Source of the DNA: Streptomyces qinzhouensis
GTDB taxonomy: Bacteria; Actinomycetota; Actinomycetes; Streptomycetales; Streptomycetaceae
Length of the DNA stretch: 64,000 nucleotides
Assembly (NCBI RefSeq): GCF_007856155.1
Contig: NZ_CP042266.1
Location: 1,426,001-1,490,000, forward strand
Direction of reading: 5' to 3'
Under the pieces are notes generated by a model. It saw only the letters and a program-made list of their open reading frames with translations, had not been told where the DNA came from and made no database searches. Both the position numbers and the translations under genes were made by a program. Shown here one piece after another: positions 8,964-17,199 of this stretch (its first letter is position 1; the number at the start of each line of letters is the position of its first letter).

Positions 8964-10751
8964 GTGACCCTACGCATCGAGGACTACGCCCTCATCGGCG
9001 ATCTCCACACGGCGGCCCTCGTCGGCACCGACGGCTCCGTGGACTGGCTCTGTCTGCCCCGCTTCGACTCCGGCGCCTGCTTCGCCGCGCTGCTCGGGAG
9101 CAAGGAGAACGGTCACTGGCGCATCGCCCCCAAGGGCTCCGAGCGCTGTACCTCCCGCTGTTACCTCGGCGACTCCCTCGTCCTCGAAACCCGCTGGGAG
9201 ACCCGTACCGGCACGGTGAAGGTGACCGACTTCATGCCGCAGCGGGACATCACCCCCGATGTGATCCGGATCGTGGAGGGCGTCAGCGGAACCGTCGAGC
9301 TGGAGTCCGTTCTGCGGCTCCGCTTCGACCACGGTTCGATCGTCCCGTGGATGCGCCGCGCCGACGGCCACCGGGTGGCCGTCGCCGGCCCCGACTCGGT
9401 GTGGCTGCGCAGCGAACCGCCGGTCCGGACCTGGGGGCAGCAGTTCAGCACGGTGTCGTCGTTCTCCGTCGGCGAGGGCGAACGGGTGGCGTTCGTCCTG
9501 AGCTGGCACCCCTCCCACGAACAGCGGCCCGACCTCATCGACCCCCACGAGGCGCTCCGGTGCAGTCTCGCGGACTGGGCCCGGTGGTCGGACTCCTGCC
9601 GGGCCCGGGGCCCTTACCGGGAGGCGGTGGTCCGCTCCCTGATCACCCTCAAGGCCCTCACCTACGCCCCCACCGGCGGTATCGTCGCCGCGCCCACCAC
9701 CTCCCTGCCGGAGGAGATCGGGGGCGTACGGAACTGGGACTACCGCTACTGCTGGCTGCGGGACTCCACCCTCACCCTCGAAGCCCTGCTCGCCGCCGGA
9801 TACAAGGAGGAGGCGGCGGCCTGGCGGGACTGGCTGCTGCGGGCGGTGGCGGGCGATCCGGCGGACCTCCAGATCATGTACGGGCTCGGCGGGGAGCGCC
9901 GGCTGCCCGAGACGGAGCTCACCTGGCTCGGCGGCTATGCCGGCTCCGCCCCCGTACGCACCGGGAACGCGGCCGTCGACCAGCTTCAGCTCGATGTGTA
10001 CGGGGAGGTGATGGACTCCCTCTTCCTCGCCGCCCAGCAGGGCATCCCGGGCGAGCGGCACACCTGGTTCATCCAGCTGAGCCTGCTGGGGTTCCTGGAG
10101 TCCAAGTGGCGGGAGCCGGACGAGGGGCTGTGGGAGGTCCGGGGGCCGCGGCAGCACTTCGTCCACTCCAAGGTCATGGCCTGGGTGGCGGCGGACCGTG
10201 CCGTGCGGACCCTGGAGGCCGATCCGTCGCTCCGCGGCGATATCGACCGGTGGCGGGCGATGCGGGACGAGGTGCACCGGGAGGTCTGCGAGAAGGGGTA
10301 CGACCCGGTGCGCAACACCTTCACCCAGTACTACGGCTCGCGAGCGCTGGACGCGGCGACCCTGCTGATCCCCCGGGTCGGCTTTCTGCCCCCCGGCGAT
10401 CCCCGGGTCGTCGGCACCGTCGACGCGGTCCGCGAGGAACTGGGCGCGCACGGCGGTCTGGTCCGCCGTTACAGCACCGAAGGCGCGTCCGTGGACGGGC
10501 TCCCCGGCCGTGAGGGCGCCTTCCTGGCCTGCTCGTTCTGGCTGGTGGACGCGTTGCGGATGACGGGCCGCACCGGGGAGGCCCGGAAGCTGTTCGACTA
10601 TCTGCTCACACTCCGCAATGACGTGGGGCTGCTCGCCGAGGAGTACGACCCGGTAGGGCGGCGCCAGTTGGGAAACTTCCCCCAGGCCTTCAGCCATATC
10701 GCCCTGGTGACCACCGCCCTCGCGCTGATGGACGAGGACGAGGAAAAATAG
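8964..10751 (+). CDS. Glycoside hydrolase family 15 protein (glucoamylase/trehalase-like)
   Basis: About 595 residues. The N-terminus RIEDYALIGDLHTAALVGTD followed by GSVDWLCLPRFDS is the standard start of bacterial GH15 proteins. The (alpha/alpha)6 barrel follows, with NWDYRYCWLRDSTLTLEALL and a C-terminal acidic motif LLAEEYDPVGRRQLGNFPQAF that should hold a catalytic Glu. Mycobacterial relatives are trehalases, so trehalose or an alpha-glucan is the likely substrate, acting in the cytoplasm because no signal peptide is seen. The start is uncertain: GTG 8964 matches family N-termini, and a TTG at 8931 would add 11 residues. Confidence 0.9.
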   Translation: MTLRIEDYALIGDLHTAALVGTDGSVDWLCLPRFDSGACFAALLGSKENGHWRIAPKGSERCTSRCYLGDSLVLETRWETRTGTVKVTDFMPQRDITPDVIRIVEGVSGTVELESVLRLRFDHGSIVPWMRRADGHRVAVAGPDSVWLRSEPPVRTWGQQFSTVSSFSVGEGERVAFVLSWHPSHEQRPDLIDPHEALRCSLADWARWSDSCRARGPYREAVVRSLITLKALTYAPTGGIVAAPTTSLPEEIGGVRNWDYRYCWLRDSTLTLEALLAAGYKEEAAAWRDWLLRAVAGDPADLQIMYGLGGERRLPETELTWLGGYAGSAPVRTGNAAVDQLQLDVYGEVMDSLFLAAQQGIPGERHTWFIQLSLLGFLESKWREPDEGLWEVRGPRQHFVHSKVMAWVAADRAVRTLEADPSLRGDIDRWRAMRDEVHREVCEKGYDPVRNTFTQYYGSRALDAATLLIPRVGFLPPGDPRVVGTVDAVREELGAHGGLVRRYSTEGASVDGLPGREGAFLACSFWLVDALRMTGRTGEARKLFDYLLTLRNDVGLLAEEYDPVGRRQLGNFPQAFSHIALVTTALALMDEDEEK

Positions 10752-10755
10752 CGGC

Positions 10756-11520
10756 ATGGATCTTGGACTGAAGGACCGTGTGTACGTCGTCACCGGGGGC
10801 TCCCGGGGACTCGGCAACGCCTCCGCGCGGGCGCTGGTGGCCGAGGGTGCGAAGGTGGTGGTCTCCGGGCGGGACGAGGAGACCGTCCTGGACGCGGCCG
10901 CCGAACTGGGGCCGGACGCGGTGGGCGTCGCCGTCGACAACGCCGACCCCGAAGGTGCGGAACGGCTGCTGGCGGCGGCCCGGGCCCACTTCGGGCGGGT
11001 CGACGGCGTACTGATCAGCGTCGGCGGGCCGCCGCCGGGTTCCGCCACGGACAATACGGATGAACAGTGGCGTACGGCTTTCGAGACCGTGTTCCTCGGC
11101 GCGGTCAGGCTGGCCCGGGCGGCCGTGGCCGCCCTCGCCGAGGATGGCGACGGGGGCGTTATCGGATTTGTCCTCTCCGGCTCCGTCCATGAGCCGATCC
11201 CCGGTCTGGCCGTCTCCAACGGTCTGCGGCCCGGCCTGGCGGGTTTCGCCAAGTCCCTGGCGGACGAGGTCGGTCCGCGGGGCATCCGGGTGGTGGGCCT
11301 GCTGCCCGCGCGCATCGACACCGACCGGGTACGCGAACTCGACGAACTGACGGGCGACGCGGACACGGCACGGGCGGGCAACGAATCGCGTATTCCGCTG
11401 CGGAGGTACGGGACGCCGGAGGAGTTCGGCCGGGTGGCGGCGTTCGTGCTGTCACCGGCGGCGTCCTATCTCACGGGCGTCATGCTCCCGGTGGACGGCG
11501 GCGCGCGGCGGGGCTTCTAG
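10756..11520 (+). CDS. Atypical short-chain dehydrogenase/reductase lacking the catalytic Tyr
   Basis: A 254-residue Rossmann protein starting 4 bp after the GH15 gene. The cofactor motif TGGSRGLG is at residues 14-20 and ISVGGPPPG replaces the usual NNAG. The active-site region has Ser141/Ser143, but where YxxxK is expected it reads SNGLRPG (Asn155, Arg158), with Lys166 further on. I know a BKR-like SDR subgroup with this degenerate tetrad, annotated as 3-oxoacyl-ACP reductase-like. Reaction unknown. The C-terminal YLTGVMLPVDGGARRGF is typical of SDRs. Confidence 0.88.
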   Translation: MDLGLKDRVYVVTGGSRGLGNASARALVAEGAKVVVSGRDEETVLDAAAELGPDAVGVAVDNADPEGAERLLAAARAHFGRVDGVLISVGGPPPGSATDNTDEQWRTAFETVFLGAVRLARAAVAALAEDGDGGVIGFVLSGSVHEPIPGLAVSNGLRPGLAGFAKSLADEVGPRGIRVVGLLPARIDTDRVRELDELTGDADTARAGNESRIPLRRYGTPEEFGRVAAFVLSPAASYLTGVMLPVDGGARRGF

Positions 11521-11800
11521 TCTCCGACGGGCCGGGGGTGACCAGGGCGGGGACGACCGGGCGGGGACCGGCACACGGACCGAGGCGGGCCCGGGGCGCC
11601 GGTCTTCCTGCACCTCCTGGAACCCCGGGCCTCGGACCGCCGGGACCGGGCGCGGACGGGGGCGCCGTGGAGCCTCGGCGGGCGCCCGGCGGGTTCCGGT
11701 CCCGGCCGGGCGGGTGCGGGACCCTTCCGGTCCGGCCGGGCGGGGCGCGCCGCGGGCCCCGGGCCTCGGACCGCCGGGGAGCGGGACAGGGGCCCGGTGT
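11521..11800. other. Gene-free, repeat-rich intergenic region
   Basis: These 280 very GC-rich bases between the convergent SDR and MocR genes hold no convincing gene. They contain a 38-bp inverted copy of MocR coding sequence (separate entry). They also contain a 22-bp direct repeat at 11623-11644 and 11757-11778 (starting CCCCGGGCCTCGGACC). Confidence 0.6.
11592..11629 (+). repeat. 38-bp inverted copy of an internal MocR gene segment
   Basis: Positions 11592-11629 on the plus strand are identical to the reverse complement of 12913-12950, which lies inside the MocR-family gene and encodes GAPVFLHLLEPR (about residues 98-109). The match is perfect over 38 bases and breaks off at both ends. 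If MocR mRNA extends into its 3' region, the two copies could pair over 38 bp. Confidence 0.85.
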
Positions 11801-13240
11801 TCAGATCGCCAGGGAGCGGGGCGCGGGCTCCGGTGGCGCCCCGCCCGCATAGGTGTGCCATGCGGTGGCGAGCCGGTGGACCGCTTCCGTCAGAACCTCC
11901 GGGGCCGCGAGGAAGTGCACGCGGATGAAGGCGGCGCCGCCACCGGCCGCGTCCAGCCCACTGCCCGGCAGCACCGCGACCCCGTGCCGCAGGGCGGCCT
12001 GGGCGAACGAATCGCCGTCGCCGTGGGGCAGCCGGATCCACAGCGTCTGCCCGCCGGTGACGGCGGGGACCTCCCACCGCGGCAGCCGCCGGGCCAGCTC
12101 GGCCCGGAGGTGGTCGTGGCGGGCCAGCCGTTCCGCCGCGCTGTCCCGGCACAGTCGGCCGAGCTCCGGCAGCAGCTCGGCCGCGGCGAACTGTGCGGGC
12201 AGGTTGCCGCCGAGGTCGTGCACGGCCCGGAGCCGGGCCAGCCGGTCGATCACAGGGCGGCGGGCCCGGATCCAGCCGATGCGCAGCCCGCCCCAGACAC
12301 TTTTGCTGAGCGACCCCACGGAGATGACACCGTCGTCGTGGACCGCGAGCGGCGGCGGCACCTCCGCGCCGGGGAAGACCAGCTGGGCGAGGACCTCGTC
12401 GTCGACGAGCGGAACACCCGCCGCCGCCGCGGCCGCGGCGAGCCGCCGCCGGGCCAGGGGCGGCAGGACCGCGCCGGTCGGATTGTGATGGGTCGCCGTG
12501 AGATAGGCCAGGTCGGGGCGGCGGCCGGGGGTGCGGACCGCCGCCTCGAAGCCGTCGAGACCGACCGGCAGGGTCCGCAGCACGGCGGCATGCTCCCGGA
12601 ACGTCTCCAGCGCCCCCGGATAGGTGGGGGCCTCGACCAGCACCGGGCCGCCGGGCTCGACGAAGGCCCGGGCGAGCAGGGAGAGTGCCTGCTGCCCGCC
12701 GTTGGTGACGAGGATCTGTTCGGGGCCGGTCGGCGCCCCGCGCCGGGTGTAGTGGTCGGCGATCGCGCGGCGCAGCTCCCCGATGCCCGAAGGGTGGTAT
12801 CCGATATCGCCGCTGACGGCGGCCAGCCGGGTCAGGGCCCGCTGGTAGGCGGTCAGCAGCGCGGGCGGGGGCGCCGCCGGGGCGGCACAGGCCAGGAGGA
12901 TGGTCGTATCGTCCCGGGGTTCCAGGAGGTGCAGGAAGACCGGCGCCCCGGTGGTGTCCCGCGGTTCCGGCCGGGCCGGGCCGGCCACCCGGGTACCGCT
13001 CCCCCGGCGCCGGACGATCCGGCCCTCGTCCCGCAGCTGCTCGTACGCGGCGACGACGGTTCCGCGGCCGACCGCGAGCGCGGCGGCGAACATCCGGTCG
13101 GGCGGGAGCGCGGCGCCCGGCGGCAGTTCGCCCTCGTCGATCAGTCGGCGCAGCCGGGCCGCGAGCAGCAGATAGAGCGGGCCGCGGCCCGCCGACCACC
13201 GGCCCAGACGGTCGGCGAGTCCGGCGGGGTCCGGCGTCAT
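11801..13240 (-). CDS. MocR/PdxR-type regulator: GntR winged helix fused to class I aminotransferase domain
   Basis: A 479-residue fusion. Residues about 15-90 form a GntR-type winged HTH (LPPDRMFAAALAVGRGTVVAAYEQL, then GRIVRRRGSGTRV). After a linker, residues 110-470 are a fold-type I aminotransferase-like domain with ATHHNPTG and the PLP lysine Lys313 in SLSKSVWGG. Such proteins sense PLP or a PLP-adduct and are not usually enzymes. It is divergent from a cupin gene 200 bp away, its most likely target besides itself. No pdxS/pdxT genes are nearby, so the ligand is unknown. Confidence 0.92.
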   Translation of the reverse strand: MTPDPAGLADRLGRWSAGRGPLYLLLAARLRRLIDEGELPPGAALPPDRMFAAALAVGRGTVVAAYEQLRDEGRIVRRRGSGTRVAGPARPEPRDTTGAPVFLHLLEPRDDTTILLACAAPAAPPPALLTAYQRALTRLAAVSGDIGYHPSGIGELRRAIADHYTRRGAPTGPEQILVTNGGQQALSLLARAFVEPGGPVLVEAPTYPGALETFREHAAVLRTLPVGLDGFEAAVRTPGRRPDLAYLTATHHNPTGAVLPPLARRRLAAAAAAAGVPLVDDEVLAQLVFPGAEVPPPLAVHDDGVISVGSLSKSVWGGLRIGWIRARRPVIDRLARLRAVHDLGGNLPAQFAAAELLPELGRLCRDSAAERLARHDHLRAELARRLPRWEVPAVTGGQTLWIRLPHGDGDSFAQAALRHGVAVLPGSGLDAAGGGAAFIRVHFLAAPEVLTEAVHRLATAWHTYAGGAPPEPAPRSLAI

Positions 13241-13369
13241 GGTCGGGCTCCTCGGGCAGTCGGCGGCGGTGGTCGGCGGGCCGGGTTCTCGCGCGGCCGG
13301 CGGCTACGGACCCCCGATGCCCCGGGCGATCAGGGGCGAGGGACCGGGTTCCTCGGGCGGCCGGTGGCG

Positions 13370-13405
13370 ATTGGTTCGTACGATGGACCAATTCTGCCGC
13401 ATTGG
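13370..13405. promoter_or_regulatory. Candidate MocR operator: three ATTGG half sites between mocR and the cupin gene
   Basis: The 203-bp divergent region contains ATTGGT (13370-13375), its inverted mate ACCAAT (13387-13392) and a third ATTGG (13401-13405) in the same orientation as the first. This gives both an inverted and a direct pair. MocR proteins commonly use direct repeats that can include a TGG-type core. It is the least GC-rich patch of the region. Confidence 0.4.
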
Positions 13406-13443
13406 CTCTGTGCCGTGGCCGGGCGGTGGGCGAGGCTCACGGT

Positions 13444-13800
13444 ATGAGCACTCGTCAGCACCTCCCCGGCAGCACACCGGCCGTCGTTTCGATCCCCGAG
13501 GCCGTCGCCGCGCTGCCCGGCCCCTTCCAGCACCGCAATCTGGCGATGGTGAACGACACCACGGTCGTCCGGCTGTCCCGGGTGGAGGGCGCGTTCCCCT
13601 GGCACCATCACGAGGAGGACGAGCTGTTCCTCTGCTGGGACGGCACCCTCCGCATCGAACTGGAGGACCGGGATCCGGTGGTTCTGCGCCCGGGCGACCT
13701 GTTCGTCATCCCCCGCATGCTGCGCCACCGCCCGGTGGCCGAGGCTCCCGCGCATGTCCTGCTGATCGAGCATCCGGATACCAAGCAGTACGGCAACTGA
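13444..13800 (+). CDS. Small cupin domain protein
   Basis: A 118-residue single cupin. Motif 1 is visible as FPWHHHEEDELFLCWDG (metal-binding His residues and Glu). Motif 2 is LRPGDLFVIPRMLRHRP with a further His. This fold binds a divalent metal and serves many reactions, so the role is open. The ATG at 13444 follows the divergent MocR promoter region, and MocR may regulate it. The frame stays open upstream, but that part has no cupin sequence. Confidence 0.85.
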   Translation: MSTRQHLPGSTPAVVSIPEAVAALPGPFQHRNLAMVNDTTVVRLSRVEGAFPWHHHEEDELFLCWDGTLRIELEDRDPVVLRPGDLFVIPRMLRHRPVAEAPAHVLLIEHPDTKQYGN

Positions 13801-13841
13801 CACCGGCCCACGGGGGCGGTCCCGGTCCGTCCCGTACCGGA

Positions 13842-14423
13842 TCAGGAGACGCGGCGGGCGTCGTGTTTCGCCGCCTGGAGGCGGCATTCCGTAGGGAGGG
13901 CCGGCAGACCGGCGGAGGTCCGGGCATGGGCCACGGCCTGCGAGGTCAGCGTGTGCAGGGTACGGACGGGGGACGCGTGCGGCGCCAGCAGCAGCCGTAC
14001 GCGCGCCTCCGGACCGCCCCGGCGGCGGCGCCGGAGCCTGACGCGGGCCCGGCGTACCCCCTCCAGCGACTCCGCCTCGCCCTCCATCGCCCCCTCCAGC
14101 GCCCTTCCCCGCAGCCGCGCGCCCTCGCCGCCGTCACCGCCGTCGAGGAAGAGTTCGCCGATCCGGGCTCGCCGCAGCTGGGCGAGGAGCAGCCAGAGCG
14201 CGAGAAAGGCCAGGACGGCCAGGGCCGCGACGGTGGCGGGCCACCAGCCGCCGTCCCGCCACCGCTCCCGGTCAGCCGTGCTCAGCACCACATCGCCGGG
14301 GCCGTACCAAGGCCACCACGACGGTACGGAGAGCCCCGCGCCCGCCGCGAGCGCCGCGCCGCCGGCCGCCAGCAGCACCAGCCCGGCGAGGCCGAGCGCC
14401 ACCCGGTTCACGGTCCGCAGCAT
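13842..14423 (-). CDS. amaP: AmaP-like membrane anchor of the Asp23/Gls24 system
   Basis: A 193-residue protein with two N-terminal membrane helices (VALGLAGLVLLAAGGAALAAGA and VAALAVLAFLALWLLLAQL). The cytosolic C-terminus (about 100-193) has strands and helices of Asp23 type. In Staphylococcus AmaP anchors Asp23 to the membrane. Here it is the last gene of a five-gene operon. The ATG at 14423 lies 8 bp downstream of the stop of the preceding gene. Assignment rests on architecture and neighbourhood. Confidence 0.75.
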   Translation of the reverse strand: MLRTVNRVALGLAGLVLLAAGGAALAAGAGLSVPSWWPWYGPGDVVLSTADRERWRDGGWWPATVAALAVLAFLALWLLLAQLRRARIGELFLDGGDGGEGARLRGRALEGAMEGEAESLEGVRRARVRLRRRRRGGPEARVRLLLAPHASPVRTLHTLTSQAVAHARTSAGLPALPTECRLQAAKHDARRVS

Positions 14424-14430
14424 GACCGCC

Positions 14431-15072
14431 TCATCTCTTCCCGCGGGGCGGCCGCACCACCCGTACCGACGGCACCGGCGGTCTCGCCAGGCCGAGTTCG
14501 CCGACGGCGTCCGCCAACACGTTCTCCACATCGGCCCGGACGTCGTCGAGCGCGCGGAAGTGGGAGCGTGCCCGTACCGACGCCTTGCGGCGCCCTACCC
14601 GTACACGCACGGACGACACCCCGGGCACCTCCTGCACCCGGTCCCGCAGCACCAGGGCCGCCGCGTCCCGGGTCAGCCCGGCCCGGACCGGGCCCGGCGC
14701 GCCGGGATCCGCGTCCCGCCGCATGGGCAGCAGTCCGCGCAGCCCGGGGGTGAGGGCCATGATCAGCAGCCAGATTCCGGCGACGGCGGCCACCGCGGCG
14801 CCCACGGTCACCCAGGTGTCGTCGAGACGGGTGTCCGCCAGACGGTCCGCGGCCGCCCGCCGCCAGGCCATGCCGGGGCGGCCGGCGGCCACCGCCGCGA
14901 TGTCGTAGAGCAGTACCCCCGCGGCGCCGAGGACCACGAGGGCCGACAGCGCCGCCGGAAGGCGCCGTACGGACCAGAACCGCCGGGCCTTGGCGGCCGG
15001 GGCGCCGGGCGGAGGCGGTGAACCGGGCTCGGACACCGGGACCGGGCCCGGTCCGGCCGCGTGCACACTCAT
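14431..15072 (-). CDS. DUF6286-type membrane protein of the Asp23/Gls24 operon
   Basis: A 213-residue protein with a Pro-rich cytosolic start, two membrane helices (LPAALSALVVLGAAGVLLYDIAA and VGAAVAAVAGIWLLIMAL), and a C-terminal alpha/beta domain. That domain contains VQEVPGVSSVRVRVGRRK, resembling Asp23-type strands. Its ATG overlaps the stop of the upstream Asp23 gene (ATGA). Likely a second membrane component of the envelope-stress assembly; molecular role unknown. Confidence 0.75.
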   Translation of the reverse strand: MSVHAAGPGPVPVSEPGSPPPPGAPAAKARRFWSVRRLPAALSALVVLGAAGVLLYDIAAVAAGRPGMAWRRAAADRLADTRLDDTWVTVGAAVAAVAGIWLLIMALTPGLRGLLPMRRDADPGAPGPVRAGLTRDAAALVLRDRVQEVPGVSSVRVRVGRRKASVRARSHFRALDDVRADVENVLADAVGELGLARPPVPSVRVVRPPRGKR

Positions 15073-15503
15073 CGGACCCCACGCTCCCCGCGCCCGTTCG
15101 CGCCACGGGTACGGGCCGAGAGCAGCCGCTCCACGGACACCGCCACCTCGGGTACGTCCATTCCGGCCAGCGAGCTCACCCGTTCGACGACCCGGCGGCG
15201 CACGGCGCCGCACCGGCGGCCGATGTCGGAGGGGTAGTCGAGGTCGAGACTGATGCGGATCCGGGCGCTGTCCTGGTGCACGACGACGCCGGCGTGCGGG
15301 ACGGAACCGCCTTCCGGGATCCGGCCGATCGCCTCGCGCGCCGCCTGGGCCGCGATCTTGGCGACCACCCGTTCGGCGATGACGGTGGCGCCCCGGTCGC
15401 CCGCGGCGATCCGTTTCGTACCGAAGGATCCCGCGGGGGCGACGGAGCCACCGGGCTCCAGGGGGCCGCCGGAGCCGCCCCGCTCACCGGCCACCCGCGT
15501 CAC
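15069..15503 (-). CDS. Asp23/Gls24 family envelope stress response protein (copy 2)
   Basis: A 144-residue protein with the Asp23/Gls24 pattern: GATVIAERVVAKIAAQAARE, then RIRISLDLDYPSDIGRRCG and VSSLAGMDVPEVAVSVERL. It has no membrane segment and should be recruited to the membrane by AmaP-type partners. The start is a GTG at 15503 that overlaps the TGA of the small membrane-protein gene (GTGA), and its stop overlaps the next start (ATGA). It is tightly coupled on both sides. Confidence 0.85.
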   Translation of the reverse strand: MTRVAGERGGSGGPLEPGGSVAPAGSFGTKRIAAGDRGATVIAERVVAKIAAQAAREAIGRIPEGGSVPHAGVVVHQDSARIRISLDLDYPSDIGRRCGAVRRRVVERVSSLAGMDVPEVAVSVERLLSARTRGANGRGERGVR

Positions 15504-15694
15504 CGGGTCCGGTCGCCGCGCTCACGGCCCCGGAAGAAGTCGCCGGGTTCGAGATCACCGTCGAGGAAGCGGCCCGCGACAAAGCCGACCGCCCCGAGCG
15601 CGGCAACGAGCAGAAACGCCCCGAAGCCACCGAAGTACCCGGCGAAGCCGAGTGCCATGCCGGCCAGCAGACCGACCGCGGACATGCTCATCAT
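15500..15694 (-). CDS. Small Gly/Ala-rich membrane protein of the Asp23/Gls24 operon
   Basis: A 64-residue protein with two close hydrophobic stretches rich in Gly and Ala (LLAGMALGFAGYFGGFGAFLL and VAALGAVGFVAG), followed by a charged tail DGDLEPGDFFRGRERGD. Similar small (DUF2273-like) proteins accompany Asp23 genes. AGGAG precedes two consecutive ATG codons at 15694 and 15691, and spacing favours the second. Coupled to the following gene by GTGA. Confidence 0.7.
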   Translation of the reverse strand: MMSMSAVGLLAGMALGFAGYFGGFGAFLLVAALGAVGFVAGRFLDGDLEPGDFFRGRERGDRTR

Positions 15695-15747
15695 GAGCTC
15701 CTTCGTCTCCGACTCTCCGACTCTCCGGACTCCGCTACCGCCGACGG

Positions 15748-16218
15748 CTACTGAAGCCGCGTTTCCGGCTCCTCTTCCTCCTCGTCGGGGAGCTTCACAT
15801 CGCTGACGGCGATATTGACCTCGACGACCTCGAGGCTCGTCATCCGCTCCACCGCCGAGATCACGTTCTCCCGTACCGCCCGGGCCACATCGGAGATCGA
15901 CACGCCGTAATCGACCACGATCTCCAGGTCGAGGGCCGTCTGCACCTCGCCGACCTCGGCCTTCACACCCCGGCTGACACTCGCCTTGGCGCCGCCCGGC
16001 ACCCGGTCGCGGACCGCGCCGAAGGTACGGGAGAGGCCGCTGCCCATCGCATGGACGCCGACCACATCGCGTGCCGCGAGACCCGCGATCTTCTCGACGA
16101 CGCCGTCCGCGATGGTGGTACGGCCCCGGGAGCCGGGGTCGCCACCGCCGCGCTTGCCGACGGACGTCCTCCTCGGCTCGCCGCCCGAGCCCACTCCACT
16201 GCTGGCGGTGTCACTCAT
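15748..16218 (-). CDS. Asp23/Gls24 family envelope stress response protein (copy 1)
   Basis: A 156-residue protein. The core reads GRTTIADGVVEKIAGLAARD, then a helical insert and VQTALDLEIVVDYGVSISDVA, VRENVISAVERMTSLEVVEVNI. This is a complete Asp23 domain, with a Gly-rich N-terminus and an acidic tail (EEEEEPE). First gene of the operon; AAAGGA lies eight bases before the ATG. It is divergent from the gene at 16396, so the 177-bp gap must hold both promoters. Confidence 0.88.
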   Translation of the reverse strand: MSDTASSGVGSGGEPRRTSVGKRGGGDPGSRGRTTIADGVVEKIAGLAARDVVGVHAMGSGLSRTFGAVRDRVPGGAKASVSRGVKAEVGEVQTALDLEIVVDYGVSISDVARAVRENVISAVERMTSLEVVEVNIAVSDVKLPDEEEEEPETRLQ

Positions 16219-16395
16219 GCCGGTGTCCTTTCCAGGCCCCTGCTCACGGCCCTGCTGACAGTGCCGGGCGCCATGGGTCCGGGACCGGTGTGCCGCCTCG
16301 CGCGACCCGGCCGCACCCATTGAGGAATGCACCCTTTCGCTCCACATTAATAGGGAATGCCGGTTCCTGCGCCGGAGATACGGCAGGCTGGGGCC

Positions 16396-17106
16396 ATGAC
16401 CCCTGCTGACGCGGTACGGGAGCGGCTGGCCCTCGGCAGACTGCTGCCGCTGGGCCCCGCCGATGACGGCACCTGGCTGACCGAACAGGCCGCCCGGGCG
16501 GTGCTGTACCGGGCGGCGGACCGGATCGCGGGGGTACGGCTGATCGGGTCCCGCCGGGGTGCTCCGGGGGTACGGCTGGCCCTCGACGATCCCGCGTCGG
16601 CGGTCGCCTCCCCCGTACCGCCACCGCCGGGGGCGCTGCCGCACGGGCCACTGCGGATCGACGGGGAGGTCGCGGTGGAGCGGGCGGCGCTGGCCCGGGC
16701 ACCGCTGCCCGAGCTGGCGGCGGAACTGCGCGGCGCCCTGCTCACGGCGGCGGAGGAAACGCTGGGCCTGGTGGTGACCGGGGCCGATCTCCGGATGGCG
16801 CGGCTGCTCGACACGGCGGAGCCGGTGGACCGGAGCGGACCGGCCGGACCGGCGACGGTGCCCGCAGACGGTCCGGTGGCCGAGGCGGTCGCGGAGGTGC
16901 CGGGCGTCGCCGGGCTGACGGGCACCCTGGGCCGGCCGGTCCACCGGACGGAGGACCGGGTGCGGGTGGAGTTCGCGGTGGCCGCCGGTCACCGGCCCCT
17001 GACGGTCGTCCGCGCGGTCCGCGCGGCGGTGGCCCCCCTGGTCGCGGGCGCCCCGGTGGCCGTCCTGATCACGGCGGTGCACACCACCGCCGGGCCCGGG
17101 AACTGA
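16396..17106 (+). CDS. Conserved hypothetical protein divergent from the Asp23 operon
   Basis: A 236-residue Ala/Leu/Arg-rich protein. Two Asp23-like stretches are visible: residues about 90-135 (GPLRIDGEVAVERAALARAP) and the C-terminal 80 residues, where VAEAVAEVPGVAGLTGTLGR is followed by VRVEFAVAAGHRPLTVVRAV. It may therefore be a divergent Asp23-type protein working with the facing operon. I recall similar Streptomyces proteins labelled nucleopolyhedrovirus P10 family, which is uninformative. Start ATG 16396; ATG 16357 is an alternative. Confidence 0.65.
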   Translation: MTPADAVRERLALGRLLPLGPADDGTWLTEQAARAVLYRAADRIAGVRLIGSRRGAPGVRLALDDPASAVASPVPPPPGALPHGPLRIDGEVAVERAALARAPLPELAAELRGALLTAAEETLGLVVTGADLRMARLLDTAEPVDRSGPAGPATVPADGPVAEAVAEVPGVAGLTGTLGRPVHRTEDRVRVEFAVAAGHRPLTVVRAVRAAVAPLVAGAPVAVLITAVHTTAGPGN

Positions 17107-17199
17107 GGAATCGGCATCCAGGGCAGGCGGGACAGGACAGGGCCGGGCGGGTACCGAACGGCCCTTGGTCCGGCCCTGGGACCGGCCCCGGGATCGCCG

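Noticed and set aside
11592..11629. The 38-bp inverted repeat as an insertion-sequence end
   Set aside because: The distal copy is inside coding sequence of a conserved gene, with no transposase between the copies and no target duplication.
11517..13391. 624-codon minus-strand frame covering the MocR gene
   Set aside because: Arg/Pro/Gly-rich out-of-frame reading of MocR; the 479-codon frame has the HTH and PLP motifs.
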